Assembly: GCF_022808175.1 (NCBI RefSeq)
Contig: NZ_JALGBX010000008.1
Span: 248,001 to 312,000, forward strand
DNA from: Streptomyces sp. AP-93
Lineage (GTDB): Bacteria; Actinomycetota; Actinomycetes; Streptomycetales; Streptomycetaceae
Direction of reading: 5' to 3'
DNA: 64,000 nucleotides
The notes under the pieces: generated by a model
Databases searched by the model: none
What the model was told of the DNA's origin: nothing
The model's input: only the letters and a program-made list of their open reading frames with translations
Part shown: positions 8,383-16,460 of the stretch, piece after piece
How the letters are laid out: each line of letters starts with the position of its first letter
How positions within the stretch are numbered: the first letter of the stretch is position 1
Program-made: the position numbers and the translations under genes

Positions 8383-9366
8383 ATGACCGGTCCAGCGCAG
8401 CAGGACGAGCTCCGTTCCGCTCTCAGATACGACAGCACCGTCCCCCGTGCCATGGTCCACCGCGCCGCGATCGCCGAGGTCTTTTTGACCGATTCCCGCC
8501 GGGTGCCGGATCAAACCGATACGTACGAGGTGGCGGCCCAGCTGCCCCGCGCCCACATCATGGGCGAGCAGTCCGGCACGCACGACTTCCTCCTGCTGAT
8601 CGAAATGCTGCGGCAGGCCGGGGTGTTCCTCGCCCACACCTACGAGGACGTCCCCCTCGACGAGTCCTTCATCTTCCGCCACCTGCAGACCGAGGTGCGG
8701 GACCAGTCGGCCCTGCGTACCGGTGACCGGCCGGCCCGTGCGGTCGCCACCCTCACCGTCCTCCCGCAGCGCAAGCGCAACGGCCGGGTGCAGGCCATCG
8801 ACTTCTCCGGCTCGCTGGCCATCGAGGACAGGGACGCGCTCCAGTGCAGCGGCGGCCTGGCCTTCTTCACCCGCGGCGTCTACCACGCGCTGCGCGAGCG
8901 CCGCCGCACCACGCTGGCAGACACCATCGGCGTCCTCCCCACCCATGTGGCCGCCGCCCCCGCCTCGGTGGGACGTCGCGACCCGTACAACGTGGTGATC
9001 ACCCAGCCCATCGCCGCCGGGGAGAGTGCGTTCGCCGCCACCGTGCTCTCCGACACGACGCACCCCCACCTCTTCGACCACCAGCTCGACCACGTTCCCG
9101 GCAACCTCCTGCTGGAGGCCGCCCGACAGCTGGCCGCGGCCTCCGTGTCCTCGCTGCACGCCATCTCGGCGCACGGTCTCCAGGTGACCTCGATGGACGC
9201 GCAGTTCCAGGAGTTCGCGGAACTCGACCTCCAGACCCGGGCCGTGGCCCGCGTGGAGCAGTTCCGGTTGAACGAGTCGCTGGGCAGGCTGGTCGTCCCG
9301 GTCGTGGTGGACATCCTCCAGCAGGGCCGTGTCGTCGCCTCGTTCCGCCTGGAGGTGGCGCAGTGA
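8383..9366 (+). CDS. AfsA/ScbA-family gamma-butyrolactone-type biosynthesis protein
   Basis: 327 residues. The ATG at 8383 is chosen for GGAG 6 nt upstream; an in-frame ATG at 8296 would add an Arg/Pro-rich leader with no homology. Two tandem hot-dog (A-factor biosynthesis) domains are visible. The first runs from about residue 20 to 165 (VHRAAIAEVFLTD, FLLLIEMLRQAGVFLAHTY). The second begins near 215 and contains the family hallmark HLFDHQLDHVPGNLLLEAARQ. AfsA enzymes condense a beta-ketoacyl thioester with dihydroxyacetone phosphate, the first committed step to A-factor-like butyrolactones and related furans or butenolides. Its stop overlaps the next start (GTGA), and it leads an eight-gene unit. 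No ScbR-type receptor gene is adjacent, so the signal's receptor must lie elsewhere. Confidence 0.92.
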   Translation: MTGPAQQDELRSALRYDSTVPRAMVHRAAIAEVFLTDSRRVPDQTDTYEVAAQLPRAHIMGEQSGTHDFLLLIEMLRQAGVFLAHTYEDVPLDESFIFRHLQTEVRDQSALRTGDRPARAVATLTVLPQRKRNGRVQAIDFSGSLAIEDRDALQCSGGLAFFTRGVYHALRERRRTTLADTIGVLPTHVAAAPASVGRRDPYNVVITQPIAAGESAFAATVLSDTTHPHLFDHQLDHVPGNLLLEAARQLAAASVSSLHAISAHGLQVTSMDAQFQEFAELDLQTRAVARVEQFRLNESLGRLVVPVVVDILQQGRVVASFRLEVAQ

Positions 9367-10040
9367 CCTCGCGCCACATCAGCACCGTCGTGGTCGACTA
9401 CGGCGGCGTCCTGACCAATCCGCTGCAGGACACCTTCGCGGCCTTCGCCGAGGCCGTGAACGTGCCGCTCCCCGAGCTCCAGGGGGCCTTCGCGCGGGCG
9501 GCACAGCGCCACGGCCGCAGCCCGATGGCGGACCTGGAGACCGCTTCGTGCACCGAGCGCGAGATGGTCGAGCGGGTACTCGTCGAGCTGCCCGGCAACA
9601 GGACGTACGCGGAGCTGCTCGGCGGGCAGGAGTTCGGCGAGGTGTGGTTCCGCGCCCGGACCGTCAACGAGCGGCTGGTGCGGTTCCTGCGCGAACTGCG
9701 CGGGAACGGCTACCGAACCGCCCTGCTCACCAACAACGTCGTGGAATGGGGCCCGCGCTGGCGCGCCCAGCTTCCGGTGGACGAGCTCTTCGACGCCGTC
9801 GTCGACTCGTCGGCCGAAGGGGTGCGCAAGCCCGATCCGCTGATCTACCGGCGGCTGCTGGAGCGGCTGCCCGCGGCGGCGCACGAGTGCCTGTTCCTCG
9901 ACGACCTCGACGAGAACTGCCAGGCCGCCTCGGACCTCGGCATGCTCGCGGTCCACTTCACCAGCACCGACGAGGCCATCGACCAGATCGTGGACCTGCT
10001 GCGTTCTCGCGGCGGCTCCTATGCCAGGAGCCTCGTATGA
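9363..10040 (+). CDS. HAD-superfamily hydrolase, probable phosphatase of the AfsA pathway
   Basis: 225 residues, GTG start overlapping the afsA-like stop by 4 nt. The HAD fold is shown by motif I VVVDYGGVLTN, motif II ALLTNNV, motif III lysine in GVRKPDPLIYRR and motif IV LFLDDLDENC. Motif I is DxG rather than DxD, so the usual second aspartate (acid/base) is glycine, as in the DFGGVL subgroup. In A-factor biosynthesis a phosphate from dihydroxyacetone phosphate must be removed, and a HAD enzyme fused by overlap to the AfsA gene would suit that step. This role is inferred from context. Ends by overlapping the next ATG (ATGA). Confidence 0.86.
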   Translation: MTSRHISTVVVDYGGVLTNPLQDTFAAFAEAVNVPLPELQGAFARAAQRHGRSPMADLETASCTEREMVERVLVELPGNRTYAELLGGQEFGEVWFRARTVNERLVRFLRELRGNGYRTALLTNNVVEWGPRWRAQLPVDELFDAVVDSSAEGVRKPDPLIYRRLLERLPAAAHECLFLDDLDENCQAASDLGMLAVHFTSTDEAIDQIVDLLRSRGGSYARSLV

Positions 10041-11776
10041 CGCAGACCGACACCGTTCTGATCGTGGGGGCCGGGCCCACCGGCCTCACCACGGCCTGCA
10101 CGCTGCTCCAGCACGGAGTGGACTGCCGGGTGATCGACCGCAGGAAGGGCCCGGCCAGCGAGCCCAAGGCCCTGATCCTGTGGAGCGGCGCGCTGGAGGT
10201 GCTTCGGCGCATCGATGTCGCCGACGCACTGGAGAAGCGCTCGCTGCCCCTGTCCGGCGCGTCGTACTGGTCCAACGGCCGGCGCACCGGAGGGGTCCGC
10301 TTCGGCGCGCTGGCCGACACGGCGTTCCCCCACCCGCTGTGCGTACCGCAGTCGGTGACCGAGGGCGTGCTGTACGACCGGCTGCTCAGGCTCGGCGGTG
10401 ACGTCGAGTGGGACACCGAGCTCGCCGAGGTCCAGATCACCGACCCCGCCTCGTCCGCGCGCGGCGACGGCGGACTCGCCTCCTCCAACGTCTCGGTCAC
10501 GCTCTCGGTTCCCGGTACGGGCTCCCCCGCCCCCTTCTCGCCGCACTGGCTGGTGGGTGCCGACGGCACGCACAGCAAGGTGCGCGAGGCCGCCGGGATC
10601 TCCTTCGAGGGAAGTACGTACGCACGTGACTTCCTGCTGGGCGACGGCGAGTTCAGCGGTGGCCTGCCCGAGGGCGAGGCCCAGTACCACCTCACCCCCG
10701 AGGGGGTGCTGGTCGTCGTACCGCTGCCCGGCGGCGGGCACCGCGTCTTCTTCGACCGCGACGCCACGGGCGAGGTGCGGCCGCCGTCCGACGAGGACCT
10801 CCAGAAGCTGCTGACGGCCCGCGGCCCGAAGGGCTGGAGGGTCGACTCCACCTGGTGGCGCAGCACCTTCCGGGTCCACACCAAGGTGGCCGGGACGTTC
10901 CGCGCCGGTCCGGTCTTCCTCGCCGGGGACGCCGCCCACTGCCACAGCCCGGCCGGTGGGCAGGGCCTCAACACCGGGGTGCAGGACGGTTTCAACCTGG
11001 GCTGGAAGCTGGCCGCGGTGATCCACGGCGCGGATCCGGCACTGCTGGACAGCTACGAGGCGGAGCGGCGGCCCGCCGCCCTGCGGGCGCTGCGCAACTC
11101 CGACCGCCAGACCCGGCTGTGGATGCTGCGCAGCGGCCCCAAGCGGGTGCTGCGCGACACCCTGCTGAAGGTGGCCACGGCCACCGGTGCGCTGGACCGC
11201 AAGATCGTTCCCGAACTCGCCCAGCTCGATCCCGGTCTGGAATCGAGCCCGGCGGTCCCGGGCGCGCTGCCGAAGACGGACCCTCGGGGCACCACGAGCA
11301 CGACGAACGCCACGGGCACCAAGAACGCCAGGCGTCCGCGACTGCTGCGGCCCGGGGTGCGGTTGCCCGACACCCCGTGGCAGCCGCTGCACGGCACCGG
11401 GGCGCCGTCGCTGCACGAGTTCCTCGCGGCCGGCCGGCACGCCCTGCTCGTCGTTCAGGGGGGCAGCGCCGACCTCGCCGACGCCACCGCCCGGGAGGCC
11501 GCCGAGCTGGCGGCCCGCTCGCCGGTGGGGTCTCAGACGGACGTCGTGCTGCTCACCGACCACCGGCCCCGGGGCGGGTGGGACGCCTCGGCCCCGTACG
11601 CCCGGGCCGTGGACGTCGGTCGGAAGCTGACCGCACTGGCCGAAGCCGAACAGCGCCCCCTGGTCATCTACGTACGCCCTGACGGCGCGGTCGGCGCGTG
11701 GTCCTCGCACCCCGATCTGACGCTGCTGGCGGCCGGGGTGTCCGTACTCGGCGCCGCCGTGGAAAGCGTGGCGTGA
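10037..11776 (+). CDS. FAD-dependent monooxygenase (PheA/TfdB class)
   Basis: 579 residues, ATG overlapping the preceding stop. The Rossmann FAD motif is at the start (LIVGAGPTGL). It also has the DG motif (VGADGTHSKVREAAG) and the GD motif with following helix (FLAGDAAHCHSPAGGQGLNTGVQDGFNLGWKL), which mark group A aromatic-type hydroxylases. Residues about 430-579 form the usual thioredoxin-like C-terminal domain (VRLPDTPWQPL, VIYVRPDGAVGAW). A Thr/Asn/Gly-rich linker near residue 420 (GTTSTTNATGT) is unusual. It probably oxidises the product of the AfsA-dependent pathway, or a polyketide or lipid supplied to it. The stop TGA overlaps the next ATG. Confidence 0.9.
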   Translation: MTQTDTVLIVGAGPTGLTTACTLLQHGVDCRVIDRRKGPASEPKALILWSGALEVLRRIDVADALEKRSLPLSGASYWSNGRRTGGVRFGALADTAFPHPLCVPQSVTEGVLYDRLLRLGGDVEWDTELAEVQITDPASSARGDGGLASSNVSVTLSVPGTGSPAPFSPHWLVGADGTHSKVREAAGISFEGSTYARDFLLGDGEFSGGLPEGEAQYHLTPEGVLVVVPLPGGGHRVFFDRDATGEVRPPSDEDLQKLLTARGPKGWRVDSTWWRSTFRVHTKVAGTFRAGPVFLAGDAAHCHSPAGGQGLNTGVQDGFNLGWKLAAVIHGADPALLDSYEAERRPAALRALRNSDRQTRLWMLRSGPKRVLRDTLLKVATATGALDRKIVPELAQLDPGLESSPAVPGALPKTDPRGTTSTTNATGTKNARRPRLLRPGVRLPDTPWQPLHGTGAPSLHEFLAAGRHALLVVQGGSADLADATAREAAELAARSPVGSQTDVVLLTDHRPRGGWDASAPYARAVDVGRKLTALAEAEQRPLVIYVRPDGAVGAWSSHPDLTLLAAGVSVLGAAVESVA

Positions 11777-14154
11777 TGCTGAGGCTCCTCGGCGCGCACA
11801 TCGTGCGCCGGCCATGGCTGTTCCTGGTGGCGGCCCTCGTGCTGGTCCTGGACGCCCTCCTGCTCGGGGCGGACCTCCCCGACCGGCTCGGCAACGGCGG
11901 CACCACGGACCCCGGTTCGGAATCGGCACGCGTGCAGCGCGTACTGGAGGCGCACTACCCGGAGCAGCAGCCCAATCTCGTCCTGCTGGTGTCCGTGCCG
12001 GAGGGCGCGCAGGTCGACGACCGCGCGTTCGCCGCGCAGGGCGCCGCGCTGGCCGAGCGGCTGGCCTTCGAGAAGCCGGTCGTCGGTGTCGTCTCGTACT
12101 GGCAGACCGGGCTCGCCGAGCTGCGCTCCCACGACGGCCGGCAGGCGGTGGTCGCCGCCCGCATCGAGGGCGACGAGAAGCAGGCCCGCGCGGCGCTGGA
12201 GGAACTGGCGCCCCGGTTCCGCGGTGAGCAGGGCGAGACGGGTGAGAAGGGTGAGAGGGGTGAGAGGGGTGAGAAGGGCGGACTCACCGTACGGATCACC
12301 GGCCAGCTCGCCGTGCAGAACGAGATCCAGAGCACCGTGGCCGAGGACCTGGCCCGCTCCGAGCTGATCGCCCTGCCGCTCACCCTGATCGTCCTGGTCT
12401 GGGTCTTCGGCGGAGTGCTCGCCGCTGCGCTGCCGGTCCTGGTGGGCCTGGTCACCGTCCTCGCCACGGGCGCGGTGCTGCGGATCATCACCGGCTTCAC
12501 CGACGTGTCGGTCTTCGCACAGAACCTCACCACGGCGCTGGGGCTCGGCCTCGCCATCGACTACGCGCTGCTGATCGTGCGCAGGTTCCGCGAGGAACTG
12601 GACGCCGGGCTGCTCCCCGGGGAGGCCGTGCTGCGCACCGTGCGCACGGCCGGCCGGACCGTCCTGTTCTCGGCGATGACCGTGGCGGTCGCCCTGGCGG
12701 CGATGCTGGTCTTCCCGCTCTACTTCCTGCGCTCCCTCGCCTACGCGGGGATCACGGTGGTGCTGGTCTCGGCCCTCACCGCGCTGACCGTGCTGCCCGC
12801 GGTCCTGGCGCTGCTGGGACGCCGGGTGGACGCGCTGACGGTGCGCCGCCGGGGCCGCGCGGACGCGCCGCCGCCCAAGGGGCGGGTGACGGAGCTGGTG
12901 ATGCGCCGTGCGCCGCTGGTCACGGTGGCGGTGACGGGCATCCTGCTGGTGCTGGGACTGCCGTTCCTGGGCGCCCGGTTCGGCACCGCCGACCACCGTC
13001 AGCTGCCTGCCGCGAGCGAATCGCGGATCGCCCAGGAGACCCTGCGCGAGGACTTCGACGACCTGCCCGAGGGTTCGATCCCGGTCCTGCTGCGTACGGG
13101 CGGAGCGACCTCCTCCTCCTCCTCCTCCTCCTCCACCACCACCTCCTCCGATGCGCGGGCCACCACGGAACGGATCGCCGGGAAGCTGTCCGCGCTCGCC
13201 GGGGTGACCCGGGTCGAGTCCTCGGCCGGCACCTACCGCGACGGCGTCCGCTCGGAGGTCCCCTCGCCCGCCGACTCCGGCCGCAGGACGGCGGGTTACG
13301 ACCTGCTGACGGTGGTGGCCGAGGACGACACGGCCGCGACCTCGGCCGCCCATCAGGAGCTCGTGGGGCAGCTGCGCGAGGCGGCCGGATCCGACGGTGC
13401 CTCCGTGGGCGGTCCGGCGGCCGAGGTGGTGGACAGCAAGGCGGCCATCGGCCGGGGCCTGGTCCCCGCCCTCGCCTTCATCCTGGTCGGCACTCTGGTG
13501 CTGGTCTTCCTGATGACCGGGAGCCTGGCGCTGCCGCTGCTGACGATCGCGCTCAACGGCCTCAGCCTGACCGCCATGTTCGGCGCGGTGGTGTGGGTGT
13601 TCCAGGAGGGCGGCCTGTCCGGGCTGCTGGGCTTCACCGCGACCGGGGACGTGGAGGCGACCCTTCCGGTCCTGATGTTCTGCGTGGCCTTCGGCCTGTC
13701 CATGGACTACGGGGTCTTCCTCGTCGCCCGGATCAAGGAGCACTTCGACCGGACCGGCGACCACCGGGAGTCGGTGATGCACGGCATGCGCACCACCGGC
13801 GGGCTGATCACCGCGGCCGCCGTGGTCCTCAGCGTGGTGTTCGTGTCCATCGGCCTGTCGCGGATCACCAACACCAAGATGCTCGGCCTCGGTGTCGCCC
13901 TGGCCGTGCTGGTGGACGCCCTCGTCGTACGGACCCTGCTGGTCCCGGCGGTGCTGGCGCTGCTGGGCCGTCGCGCCTGGTGGGCACCCGCCCCGCTGCG
14001 CCGGATCCACCGCCGCCTCGGGCTGCGCGAGGAGCCCGAGCCGCTCGCCCCGGAATCAGCGGCATCACCGGAATCAGCGGCATCTCCCGCATCCCCGGCG
14101 TCACCGGACGGCCCTGAAAGGACCCCGCATGACCGCGCACCCGCCGCCCTCTGA
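11776..14154 (+). CDS. MMPL-family (RND) transporter 1
   Basis: 792 residues with the MMPL architecture: one helix, an extracytoplasmic domain, six-helix bundle (ITGFTDVSVFAQNLTTALGLGLAIDYALL; second repeat VLMFCVAFGLSMDYGVFL), repeated twice. The conserved DY pairs in the membrane (AIDYAL, SMDYGV) are the proton-relay positions. MMPL proteins export lipids and lipid-like metabolites. Oddities: a collagen-like GEQGETGEKGERGERGEKG segment near residues 153-171 in the first outer domain, and a run of nine serines then threonines near residues 446-458. ATG overlaps the upstream stop (TGATG). The end overlaps the next gene by 26 nt and contains an Ala/Ser/Pro repeat tail. Confidence 0.92.
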   Translation: MLRLLGAHIVRRPWLFLVAALVLVLDALLLGADLPDRLGNGGTTDPGSESARVQRVLEAHYPEQQPNLVLLVSVPEGAQVDDRAFAAQGAALAERLAFEKPVVGVVSYWQTGLAELRSHDGRQAVVAARIEGDEKQARAALEELAPRFRGEQGETGEKGERGERGEKGGLTVRITGQLAVQNEIQSTVAEDLARSELIALPLTLIVLVWVFGGVLAAALPVLVGLVTVLATGAVLRIITGFTDVSVFAQNLTTALGLGLAIDYALLIVRRFREELDAGLLPGEAVLRTVRTAGRTVLFSAMTVAVALAAMLVFPLYFLRSLAYAGITVVLVSALTALTVLPAVLALLGRRVDALTVRRRGRADAPPPKGRVTELVMRRAPLVTVAVTGILLVLGLPFLGARFGTADHRQLPAASESRIAQETLREDFDDLPEGSIPVLLRTGGATSSSSSSSSTTTSSDARATTERIAGKLSALAGVTRVESSAGTYRDGVRSEVPSPADSGRRTAGYDLLTVVAEDDTAATSAAHQELVGQLREAAGSDGASVGGPAAEVVDSKAAIGRGLVPALAFILVGTLVLVFLMTGSLALPLLTIALNGLSLTAMFGAVVWVFQEGGLSGLLGFTATGDVEATLPVLMFCVAFGLSMDYGVFLVARIKEHFDRTGDHRESVMHGMRTTGGLITAAAVVLSVVFVSIGLSRITNTKMLGLGVALAVLVDALVVRTLLVPAVLALLGRRAWWAPAPLRRIHRRLGLREEPEPLAPESAASPESAASPASPASPDGPERTPHDRAPAAL

Positions 14155-15229
14155 GCCGGCCCCGCAGTACCCGGCGCTGGGCGCCGTGCTGGTCACCGGA
14201 GCCACCGGGCTGCTCGGCCACGCCGTCGTCGCCCGGCTGCTCGCCGCCGGGTGCGAGGTGACCGCGGTGGTTCGGGACCTGGAGCGCGCCACGTCGCTGC
14301 TGCCGGGGGATCCCGCGCTGCGGCTGGTCGTCGGGGACGTCACCGACATCGACAGCTACGCCGGCGCCCTGCACGGGATGGACGCGGTGATCCACACGGC
14401 CGCGTACTTCCGCGAGTACTACCAGCCGGGCCACGACCTGGATCTGCTGCACCGCACCAACGTGGACGCGGTGGAGGAGCTGCTGAAGGCGGCGGTCGAC
14501 GCCGAGGTGCCCACGGTGGTGCAGACGAGCTCCATCGCCGTGCTGGGCGGCGGCGACGTCCGCTCGCCCGCTGACGAGCAGACCCCGAACGGGGACCCCG
14601 ACCGGGGAAACCACTACCGCGCGAGCAAGATCCGCGCGGAGCGGATGATCGACGGCTTCGGCGAGAAGTACGGGCTGCGCGTGCCGCTCGTACTGCCCGG
14701 CTGGATGTGGGGCCCCGGTGACTCCGGACCCACCTCGGCGGGGCGGCTCTTCCTGGCGGTGGCGCGCGGTGAGATCAAGGCGCTGCCCACGGCGGGCAAC
14801 CACGTGGTGGACGCCCGCGACGTGGCAGCCGTCTGTGTCTCGGCGGCCGCGCTCGGAACCGGCGGCCGGCGCTACATCGCGGGCGGCAGCTGGTATCCGC
14901 TGCACGAGATCTGCGCCGCCGTGGTGCGGGCGACCGGCACCGGGACGGTGCCGCGCAAGCTGCCCCCGCCGGCCGCGATGACGATCGCCTCGGTCCTGGA
15001 GTGGCAGGCGAAGGCGCGCGGGGCAGCGCCCATCGCCACCCGGACCGGCATGCGGACGCTGCTCGAAGGACACCACCGGAGGGTTTCCTCCGCCCGCGCC
15101 GTCCGCGAACTCGGTGCGAGTTTCCGCCCGTTGGAACAGACCGTCACGGACCAGGCCGCCTGGCTCCGCGTACGAGGAGAACTGCCGGCCGCCACTGCGG
15201 CGCCGGTACGAGAGGCGAGGAGTTCATGA
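14129..15229 (+). CDS. NAD(P)-dependent epimerase/reductase (extended SDR)
   Basis: 366 residues, ATG with GAAAGGA upstream, starting inside the MMPL gene. The nucleotide-binding motif VTGATGLLGH sits near residue 21. Other extended-SDR marks follow: DAVIHTAAYFREYY, the TSSIAVLG strand and catalytic YRASK (Tyr-x-x-x-Lys). The C-terminal part resembles 3-beta-hydroxysteroid/cinnamoyl-CoA reductase-like proteins. In autoregulator pathways a ketoreductase acts after the AfsA step; this gene is the only reductase in the operon and could fill that role, but that is inference. The final bases overlap the next start (ATGA). Confidence 0.88.
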   Translation: MTAHPPPSEPAPQYPALGAVLVTGATGLLGHAVVARLLAAGCEVTAVVRDLERATSLLPGDPALRLVVGDVTDIDSYAGALHGMDAVIHTAAYFREYYQPGHDLDLLHRTNVDAVEELLKAAVDAEVPTVVQTSSIAVLGGGDVRSPADEQTPNGDPDRGNHYRASKIRAERMIDGFGEKYGLRVPLVLPGWMWGPGDSGPTSAGRLFLAVARGEIKALPTAGNHVVDARDVAAVCVSAAALGTGGRRYIAGGSWYPLHEICAAVVRATGTGTVPRKLPPPAAMTIASVLEWQAKARGAAPIATRTGMRTLLEGHHRRVSSARAVRELGASFRPLEQTVTDQAAWLRVRGELPAATAAPVREARSS

Positions 15230-16401
15230 GCATCATCAAGCGGGTCGCCGTACTGGGCGCGGCCGCAGCACTGCTGGCGAGTCCGGTGCTGGCGGCCATG
15301 ACCGCCGCCGACACCCCGGCCGCGGCCGCCGCCGGCGCATCGGTGAAGGTATCCGCCGCGCCGTCCCCCGCCGAGGCCGAGGCGGCCGCGAAGGAGACCG
15401 CCGCGCGGCTCGCGGCTCAGCACATCGTGGACGTGCCGGTCTCCTTCACCGTGCGCAACACCAACGGCAGCAAGACCGGTTGCCGCACCAGCGGCGGAAC
15501 CCACCGGATCAGCGGCCACCTGACCGCGCCCGCCTCCGTACTCTCCGGCGGGAAGCGGGCGGTCACGCTCTACCAGCACGGGATCGCGGCGGGCGAGTGG
15601 TACTGGCGCCTCGACGTGCCCGGCTACCACTACGCCGAGGAGCTCGCCAAGCGCGGGCACGCCTCCGTCACCATCGACCGCCTCGGCTACGGGGCGAGCG
15701 ACCGCCCCGACGGCTTCGACACCTGCATCGGCGCCGAGGCCGACATCGCGCACCAGATCGTGCAGCAGCTGCGCGCAGGGACGTACGCCCTCGAAGGCAA
15801 GCCCGCCGAGGGCCCCGCGACGGCGCAGGGCTTCGAGACGGTCACCCTGGCCGGGCAGTCCAACGGCGGGCAGGTCGCCCAGATCGAGGCCTACTCGTTC
15901 GGTGACGTCGACGGCCTGATGATCATGGACTGGACCGACCGGGGCCTGACCCCCGAGGCCAACACCCGCTTCTTCAGCGCCCTCCAGAGCTGCATGGCCG
16001 GCGGACAGCCCAGCCGCGACCCCTCGGACCCGAGCGGCTACGTCTACTACGACCTGGGGCCCGACCAGTTCCGCCGGGGCAACTTCCACGACACGGAGGA
16101 GCGCGTCATGGACGCCGCGGCCCCGCACCAGAACCGACACCCCTGCGGCGACATGAGCTCACAGCTCGACTCCGTCTTCACGGACCTGAAGCACCTGGCC
16201 TCGGTCAAGGTCCCGGTCCTCCTCGTCTACGGGGACGAGGACGCCCGCGTCACCGGAGGCGCCGCCCACCAGCGGCTGTTCACCGGCGCCCAGAGCGAGC
16301 TCGTCACCATCCCGGGAGCCGGGCACTACGCCACGATGGCCCGCTCGGCGCCCGCCACCTTCGACCGGATCGACACCTGGCTCGACGCCCGCGGTCTGTG
16401 A
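15226..16401 (+). CDS. Exported alpha/beta hydrolase
   Basis: 391 residues, ATG overlapping the previous stop. The N-terminal 33 residues form a clear Sec signal peptide (KRVAVLGAAAALLASPVLAAMTAADTP). The fold shows LYQHGIAAGEW (oxyanion loop), DRLGYGASDRPDG and the nucleophile elbow GQSNGGQ. The acid is D in YGDEDARVTGG and the catalytic histidine is in IPGAGHYATMA. Four cysteines may form disulfides. It probably hydrolyses an ester or lactone outside the cell; with MMPL exporters on either side, a maturation or inactivation step on an exported lipid or lactone is plausible but unproven. Confidence 0.87.
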   Translation: MSIIKRVAVLGAAAALLASPVLAAMTAADTPAAAAAGASVKVSAAPSPAEAEAAAKETAARLAAQHIVDVPVSFTVRNTNGSKTGCRTSGGTHRISGHLTAPASVLSGGKRAVTLYQHGIAAGEWYWRLDVPGYHYAEELAKRGHASVTIDRLGYGASDRPDGFDTCIGAEADIAHQIVQQLRAGTYALEGKPAEGPATAQGFETVTLAGQSNGGQVAQIEAYSFGDVDGLMIMDWTDRGLTPEANTRFFSALQSCMAGGQPSRDPSDPSGYVYYDLGPDQFRRGNFHDTEERVMDAAAPHQNRHPCGDMSSQLDSVFTDLKHLASVKVPVLLVYGDEDARVTGGAAHQRLFTGAQSELVTIPGAGHYATMARSAPATFDRIDTWLDARGL

Positions 16402-16460
16402 CCCCGGTCCGTTCCTCGCCCCTGCCCCCCACAGATCCCCCTTCATCCAGAGAGCAGAAA

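Noticed and set aside
13111..13150. Serine run in MMPL 1 as a frameshift artefact
   Set aside because: MMPL homology continues in the same frame on both sides.
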